A stretch of DNA of 64,000 bases, taken from the NCBI RefSeq assembly GCF_029893355.1, contig NZ_JARZAI010000002.1, forward strand, positions 248,001 through 312,000. The letters run 5' to 3'. Under the pieces are notes generated by a model. It saw only the letters and a list, made by a program, of their open reading frames with translations, was not told the DNA's origin and ran no database searches. The translations under genes and the position numbers were made by a program. Shown piece after piece: positions 60,801 through 64,000 of this stretch; positions within the stretch are counted from its first letter, which is position 1, and every line of letters begins with the position of its first letter. This DNA comes from Kitasatospora sp. MAA4 (GTDB lineage: Bacteria > Actinomycetota > Actinomycetes > Streptomycetales > Streptomycetaceae).

Positions 60801-63800
60801 GGCCGTCGTAGGCGAGGGAGGTGGTCAGGCCGGTCGGGTAGGTGTCCGAGATGACGGTCTTGGTCAGCGGACGGCCCTGGCCGTCGTAGGTGTAGGTGGT
60901 CTTCAGGCCGGCGGGGTCGGTGGTCGAGGCCACGTCACCGTTGTGCAGGTAGGCGATCGAGTTGACCGCGCCGCCCGGCGAGGTGGTCTTCACCGCCAGG
61001 CCCAGCGGGACGTTTCCGGTGTCGGTCGCGGGGAAGTTGGCGCTGCCGTCGCTGTAGGTGGTCGTGGTGGTACGGCCGTTGGGGAAGCCGGCCACCGGCG
61101 GGGTGGTGGTGCTGATCTTGTTGCCGGACGCGTCGTAGGCGTAGCTGGTCAGGTAGGTGTTGTCGGTCGCCGAGGACGACCGGCCGTCCCGGACCGTCAG
61201 CAGCACGTCGTTGCGCGGGTCGGCGGTGGTGAGCGTGGCGGTGGTGTCGTCCGGCCAGTACGAGAAGTACTTGGTCGAGCAGGTGCCGGCCGCCTGGTTC
61301 TGGCAGGCGGTGGTGGATACGGTGTTGCCGCGCACGTCGTGACCCGTGGTGGTCACATCGCCGTTGGGGTCGGTGGTGGTGTGCAGGAAGCCGCCGCTGT
61401 CGTAGCCGTACGTCGTCTTGTTGCCGCCGCCGTCGATCTCGGCCACCTGGTGGTTGCCGGCGTTCGGGTCGTACTGGTGGACGAGCGTCTTGCCGCTGGG
61501 CTCGATGACGTTCACCGTCTCCAGCGGGACCAGGCCCGTGGAGTTCTGGCCGGCCTGGAAGTGCTGGGCCGCGTCGGCGGCGGTCAGCTGCGAGCGGTAG
61601 AAGGCGACGTCGGATATCGAGCCGGGGAAGTAGCCGAGCACGTTGCTCGGCCCGTTCGGCCAGCTGTAGCTCTCGCCCGCCCCGACGTACACGTAGGTGG
61701 AGGGGGAGACCGTCCGGGTGCCCAGCGTGGTGCCGGTGAGGGTGCCGTCGAGGTACATCGACTGCGAGGTGGCGGAGGCGGACAGCACCACGTGGTGCCA
61801 CTTGCCGTCGTTGACCGTCGAAGGGGTGACGATCTGCCAGGAGGTGGTGTACTGGTCCCAGAACTTGCCGTGCAGCTTGCCGTCAGTGCCGACGTACAGG
61901 GCTGGCACCCAGCTGTTGCCGCGCGGAGAGCCGCCGGTCAGCGAGGCCCCGGCGTAGTCGAAGAGCACACCGCCCGCCGTGTTGCCGGCCGGCATGTTGA
62001 ACCACATCTCGACCGAGTTCGGCCCGGTGCCGACCGTGTCGGTGGGCGGCAGCTGGACGTAGGACGAGCTGCCGTCGAACTTGGCCGCGCTGGCGTCGGC
62101 GAACGGGCCGCCGGAGCCGAGGGTCACCGCGTTGTAGGTGCCGGTGCCGTACTTGACCTCGTCGTAGGCGTTGCTCGCCCCCGCGGTGTCACCCAGGCGC
62201 CAGTAGCCGGCCGGAGCCGCGCCCATCACGGCGGAGCGGTAGACCTGGCTGGAGCCGGCCACCGAGGGCTTGCCGATCTGCCAGACGCCGCCGTTCTCGT
62301 CGGTCACCTGGGTGACCTGGGCGGTGTTGGTGTCGTAGGCGACCGTGGCGAACTGCTTGCCCGACGGGCGGGTGATGCCGGTCAGCAGGGAGCCGGCCTG
62401 CTTGCCCGCCGCGTACTGGGCGGCCACCTGGGTGGCGGTCAGGCCCTTGGGGAAGGCCGCGACCTGGGCGATGGTGCCGTTGAAGTAGGTCGCGTAGCCG
62501 GTGTTGCTGGTGCTGGAGTAGTGCGGTTCGTCGGGCCAGACGCCGCCCAGGAAGCCGGCGCCGATGTAGGTGTGGCCCTGCAGCGCGCTGGTGTAGCCGC
62601 CGCTGCGCGAGATCATGCCGCTCAGCGGCGAGCCGACCTGGCTGCCGTCCAGGTAGAGGGTCTGCGAGGACCCCGCACCGGCCAGCACCACCTGGTGCCA
62701 GTTGCCGTCGTTGACCGCGCCCGAGACGATCGGCGCGACGCCGGAGGCGTTCCAGAACTCGGCGTTGATCCGGCCGTGCGCGTCCAGGTAGATGGACGGC
62801 GTGTACTGGTCGGCGCTGCTCCCGCTGCTCAGCGGCAGCGTGGAGTAGGAGAACAGCACGCCGGGCGTGGTCGAGGTGGTCTTGAACCACATCGACATCG
62901 TGTACTGGCTGGAGCTGCTCGCCAGGCTCTTGGGCACCTCGACGTAACTGGAGGCGCCGTCGAAGCCCGCCGCAGTGGCGGTGCTGGCGGCCAGCGGACC
63001 GGCCTGGCCCAGCGTGACGTTGCTGTAGGTCGCCTTGTCGGCACCCTCGTTGGTGTTCACGGCGCTGGCGGCGGTGGTCGCGCCGGGCGCCTCGTTGAAC
63101 GGCCAGAGCGAGGAGGCCCCGGCGTCCAGCACCTGGGTCTGGAACTGCGAACCCGGGGTGTAGCTGTACTGGCTGCAGCTGGTGGTGTCGGTGGGCGAGC
63201 AGAGCTTGGTCAGCTGGTCACCCGTGTAGCTGTAGGTCCAGGTGAGGTCGGTGCTCGCGTTCCCGGCCTGCACCGGGTCGGTGTAGACCGTCGCGACGTG
63301 CGGGCTGCCCGCGCCGGTCGGGGTGGACCAGGTGAAGTGCAGCGCGCGGCCGGAGACGGCCGAGGTGATGCCGGTGACCTCGCCGGACGTCCAGGAGAAG
63401 GTGATCGCCCGGGTGTTGGCGTCGGCGATCGAGGAGATGCCGTACGCGCCGGTGCCCAGGGACTGGGTGAAGGTGTAGACCGTGTCGTTCTTGTCGGTCA
63501 GGGTGTAGCCGCCGGTGATGGTGCGCAGCGTGGCGAAGCGGCCGGCCGGTGCGGCGAAGGTGCCGTCCGCGCTCTTGCCGAAGCCGACCTGCGAGCCGTC
63601 CGGGTAGGTGACCACGACGCCGGTCAGGGTGCCGGAGGCGTTCTTGAGTTCGGTGGCGCGGGCGTCCAGGACGCTGGACCAGCCGGAGCCGAAGGCGCCG
63701 TTGGTGCGGTAGTCGCGGGAGTTGTAGTCGCGGACCACGTCCAGGCTCGGGCCGGTGCCGCTGACCTGGGCGTCGGTGACCGACTTGGTGTAGTTGCCGC

Positions 63801-63873
63801 TGGCCGGGTCGAACCCGTTCGCGTCCCCGTTCTGGGAGAGCGTGGAGGTGATGGCCGGCTGCGGCACCTGCAC
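54841..63873 (-). CDS. Rhs/YD-repeat polymorphic toxin with HINT pretoxin and DddA-like deaminase tip
   Basis: A 3010-residue protein. Domains in order: a DUF6531-like entry (GSGWSSVLDARAT), two LamG-like domains (about 290-490 and 590-770), many YD repeats with a third LamG-like insert (about 1310-1510), the Rhs core end GSRWYNPADGVFLNKD (about 2330), and an Ala-rich helical stretch (2390-2525). Then HINT (2663-2866, CHSFTANTPVL to TPVLVHNC) and the toxin (2867-3010). The toxin has HVE at 2938-2940 and PC-x5-C with Cys 2966 and 2972, the zinc and catalytic residues of SCP1.201/DddA deaminases that convert cytosine to uracil in double-stranded DNA. HINT probably cuts the toxin free. There is no signal peptide, and the N-terminus seems truncated. 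Confidence 0.85.
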   Translation of the reverse strand: MQVPQPAITSTLSQNGDANGFDPASGNYTKSVTDAQVSGTGPSLDVVRDYNSRDYRTNGAFGSGWSSVLDARATELKNASGTLTGVVVTYPDGSQVGFGKSADGTFAAPAGRFATLRTITGGYTLTDKNDTVYTFTQSLGTGAYGISSIADANTRAITFSWTSGEVTGITSAVSGRALHFTWSTPTGAGSPHVATVYTDPVQAGNASTDLTWTYSYTGDQLTKLCSPTDTTSCSQYSYTPGSQFQTQVLDAGASSLWPFNEAPGATTAASAVNTNEGADKATYSNVTLGQAGPLAASTATAAGFDGASSYVEVPKSLASSSSQYTMSMWFKTTSTTPGVLFSYSTLPLSSGSSADQYTPSIYLDAHGRINAEFWNASGVAPIVSGAVNDGNWHQVVLAGAGSSQTLYLDGSQVGSPLSGMISRSGGYTSALQGHTYIGAGFLGGVWPDEPHYSSTSNTGYATYFNGTIAQVAAFPKGLTATQVAAQYAAGKQAGSLLTGITRPSGKQFATVAYDTNTAQVTQVTDENGGVWQIGKPSVAGSSQVYRSAVMGAAPAGYWRLGDTAGASNAYDEVKYGTGTYNAVTLGSGGPFADASAAKFDGSSSYVQLPPTDTVGTGPNSVEMWFNMPAGNTAGGVLFDYAGASLTGGSPRGNSWVPALYVGTDGKLHGKFWDQYTTSWQIVTPSTVNDGKWHHVVLSASATSQSMYLDGTLTGTTLGTRTVSPSTYVYVGAGESYSWPNGPSNVLGYFPGSISDVAFYRSQLTAADAAQHFQAGQNSTGLVPLETVNVIEPSGKTLVHQYDPNAGNHQVAEIDGGGNKTTYGYDSGGFLHTTTDPNGDVTTTGHDVRGNTVSTTACQNQAAGTCSTKYFSYWPDDTTATLTTADPRNDVLLTVRDGRSSSATDNTYLTSYAYDASGNKISTTTPPVAGFPNGRTTTTTYSDGSANFPATDTGNVPLGLAVKTTSPGGAVNSIAYLHNGDVASTTDPAGLKTTYTYDGQGRPLTKTVISDTYPTGLTTSLAYDGQGQVIQETNPPITDRVTGAVHTSVTSTVFDTDGNITSQTVADTTGGDSPRTESTTYNQYDQVASRTDANGNAGAPNGATTRSTYDSSGNLLQETDPAGNVTAYTYDSNGQLLTQSVLGITGDPTNPTAPTTVVESSRAYDPAGRLASVTDAMGSTTAYTYTDDGMTATVTKTDANGANPFVLQSNLYDAAGNLTQRTTANGATVTQYQVDAASRTTGTTVDPTGVNRITTISYTPDDLVATTNQRNSSSSYDQTTSATYDAAGRPLTETLYGDASGHPAGWWPLNQTAGSTVTDSSGNGNSASASGAVTWSGGAASFNGSSGAISTNGPVLNTASSYSVSAWVNLADTSAYHSFVTQGGTNVPSFYLQYNVALGGWAFIANSSDSANPTAYYSAHTSSAALNTWTHLVGVFDSSSGAMSLYVNGALAATGSNPSPWTGNGGLTVGASTALTMAPYNLDNGQVANVQVYQRAISPTEAATLFSNGRSGGTVGSSNQQTTSTTYDQRGLATSTTDANGNTTNYVNDEAGNRTITSAPSVSVETATSAPAQAHPVTTSGFNTFGEEVEQLDPNGNETTHTYDANGEETSATDPSYTAPGSSTPITATTTQTYDALGNVITATRPDGKSSSYIFDQRGELAQETTPDGNKSHYSYDANGDKLSVTDASGAVQQATYDYMGRQVTSTTLERYPTAQTLTSTSSYGVTTGNPYGAFLASQTSAEGRTTSYNYNRVGDPTSTTDAAGNTTQYTYDFLGNRQQTIAPDGTYTQVNTNAQGLPVSSTQYNAGGTYLAGTSRTYDGDGNVLSSTDARGNTSTFTYDATGMVTNEVQPVSATSSITTSFGYDATGQRTRFTDGRGNSWKYTYNSWGKPESSIAPTTSTYSAASDATTTDIYDQLGQLTQVNEPGGVTESMTYDVSGNLTSQSGSGAEAATATRNFTYDPLGQVLTAQTTAAGTAGQSGYQPATSESFGYDDRGHLLSASGTAGSSSFGYTKDGLLANRTDAAGTTSYTYDTGGRLSTLADPATGNTLTYSYNALSQPTTVSYGASGQSRAFSYDQMHRLTGDTLTSGSSTLASIAYGYDANSNLTSKTTTGVTGASANTYTYDFANRLASWNNGTTNTAYSYDASGNRIQVGSNVFTYDERDQLTSDGTQTYRYSARGTMIEDRTGGTPAVYASDAYGQQITAGQDTYALDASGRVMTSSSTATGNRTFQYTGGSNQLASDGSNTYTWDSAGGLIGTNTPGGAASTGRTVMTDQHDDVVGQFGAGSTTLTGSQTYDPLGNVTATAGLIGQLGYQSGWTDSANGKVNMGSRWYNPADGVFLNKDTVSNNPTPNSAAANPFAYVDDNPMIGTDPSGHCSWWTGSCEVQAAKAAASRVANAAKAAMAAAAAAARQAAEWAAQQAAAAYAAAARAAAAVLQAAQRAAAIVASRVADVGRRVYRAAQRVYRYSVRTVRRVVHTVVHAVHTAYHAVAKAVKHVAAAVKHVAKAVGHAVAKAAVATASYVKHHAAAITSFVVSTAVFAGCEAATAGVGTVGCSALSGAAGSLVDQGFKCASAGGKACSAGAFGKSALEGGIAGAVGGGLGALGGKLLGKAGPMALDAVGGLFGKGATEAVDVTAEDATATATSDTVSEESSTAADGCHSFTANTPVLMPGNTTKPISQIKIGDQITNSVPGKDGTETHTVTNVIVTTTDHDFVNLTITPTTSSTTAKAGKALLGLAAGVAALTLWAAPAQPASAAEPTAATSTTAPATQTQAPAPADDVQTNGSTLTTTYHHPFYDETQHAFIEAQYLNPGDVLTTPTGTATVAATHLFHANTTTYDLTIGDLHTYYVEAGTTPVLVHNCDSVRDIADSLPVRGQGDKTVGQVIKFGDDGVSRVGAPFQSGHSSASGDIDEFLSNSPHISNPPSGMHPSVSHVETKLAWNMRNAGVESVDVVINHADGPCSGTLACESAVKAILPRGSTLNVWFKDAAGAMRNVPLSGLADPLG
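55573..55677 (-). other. Signal-peptide-like hydrophobic segment inside the HINT domain
   Basis: Encodes about residues 2733-2767, with KAGKALLGLAAGVAALTLW followed by AAPAQPASAAEP. The lysine, hydrophobic core and Ala-x-Ala order is that of a Streptomyces signal peptide or a single membrane helix. Confidence 0.6.
55738..56293 (-). repeat. Rhs homology block, copy inside the main Rhs gene
   Basis: 556 bases matching 49884-50448. It covers the Gly-rich linker after the Ala-rich helices and the first 50 residues of HINT. Confidence 0.9.
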
Positions 63874-63955
63874 GCTGAGCTCGGAGTAGGGCGCGGCGGG
63901 GGAGTACTGCGTCCCATTGTTCGCCTGGACGGTCCACTAAATGCCCGATTTGGGG

Positions 63956-64000
63956 TTAGCTTGCGGCCCCCGCGCCCTCCACGGCCTTCGCCACCGAGGC
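63956..64000 (-). CDS. C-terminus of an upstream gene (cut by window edge)
   Basis: Fourteen codons reading ASVAKAVEGAGAAS and TAA at 63956-63958. Only the end is visible, so the family cannot be named. The Rhs frame opens just after it (an in-frame TAG at 63937-63939, then codons from 63936), so it probably belongs to the same transcript. Confidence 0.45.
   Translation of the reverse strand, partial: ASVAKAVEGAGAAS

Noticed and set aside
57000..63800. Dense short DNA repeats as a repeat array
   Set aside because: They encode YD repeats of the Rhs protein in one open frame.

Overview
This is a very GC-rich window in which most genes use ATG or GTG starts behind GGAGG-type ribosome binding sites. 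RbpA, a LuxR-family LAL regulator, a mycobacterial/streptomycete-type citrate synthase pair, extracellular contractile injection system (eCIS) cargo and SCP1.201-type toxin parts all point to Streptomycetaceae (Streptomyces, Kitasatospora or Streptacidiphilus). The genus cannot be fixed from the sequence alone. No rRNA, tRNA or CRISPR array was seen.

Positions 1-25.7 kb are mostly chromosomal housekeeping and accessory metabolism: the end of an apolipoprotein N-acyltransferase, fxsA, rbpA with a SigR-type promoter, an FtsK-like ATPase lacking the Walker A lysine, an ankyrin protein, a GNAT enzyme and a hotdog thioesterase. At 6.2-12.1 kb lies a divergent catabolic locus. Leftward: KDG kinase, IclR regulator, RidA. 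Rightward: PLP amino-acid deaminase, D-aminoacylase, KDPG aldolase. Genes overlap by 1-4 bases within each arm (except RidA, 19 bases away), and a palindrome lies between the arms. Together they could turn an N-acylated aminosugar acid (for example N-acetyl-glucosaminate) into pyruvate and glyceraldehyde-3-phosphate. A GDSL esterase, an S41 protease, an APC permease, a methyltransferase, glutaminase, an Fpg/Nei glycosylase, an acyl-CoA synthetase and an MFS/HxlR pair follow.

Positions 25.7-31.8 kb hold two proteins with the LQR-GNAAV N-terminal signature of eCIS cargo, one with an HELTH metalloprotease-like motif. They flank a divergent pair of citrate synthases, one fused to a DNA-binding domain. 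Positions 31.8-42.6 kb carry regulators next to their probable targets (methyltransferase/XRE-cupin, CGNR/phosphodiesterase, MFS/ArsR), a variant leucine-rich repeat protein and an EF-G-like GTPase. Positions 42.6-48.7 kb hold a LAL regulator and a three-gene set (hexapeptide acyltransferase plus methyltransferase-like domain, FAH-like enzyme, acyl-CoA carboxylase epsilon-like peptide) that looks like a small specialised-metabolite locus.

Positions 48.7-64 kb are a polymorphic-toxin island read on the minus strand. A 3010-residue Rhs/YD-repeat protein ends in a HINT pretoxin domain and a DddA/SCP1.201-like cytidine deaminase, followed immediately by an Imm1-like immunity gene. Downstream come displaced cassettes: a toxin tail beside a possible partner gene, then an Rhs tip carrying an EndoU nuclease with its probable immunity gene. 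The EndoU tip shares about 560 bp with the main Rhs gene, enough for toxin exchange by recombination. The island also contains a 281-bp duplication of an XRE regulator's 5' end, two decayed copies of the 5' end of the EF-G-like gene, a frameshifted transposase remnant and several strong hairpins.
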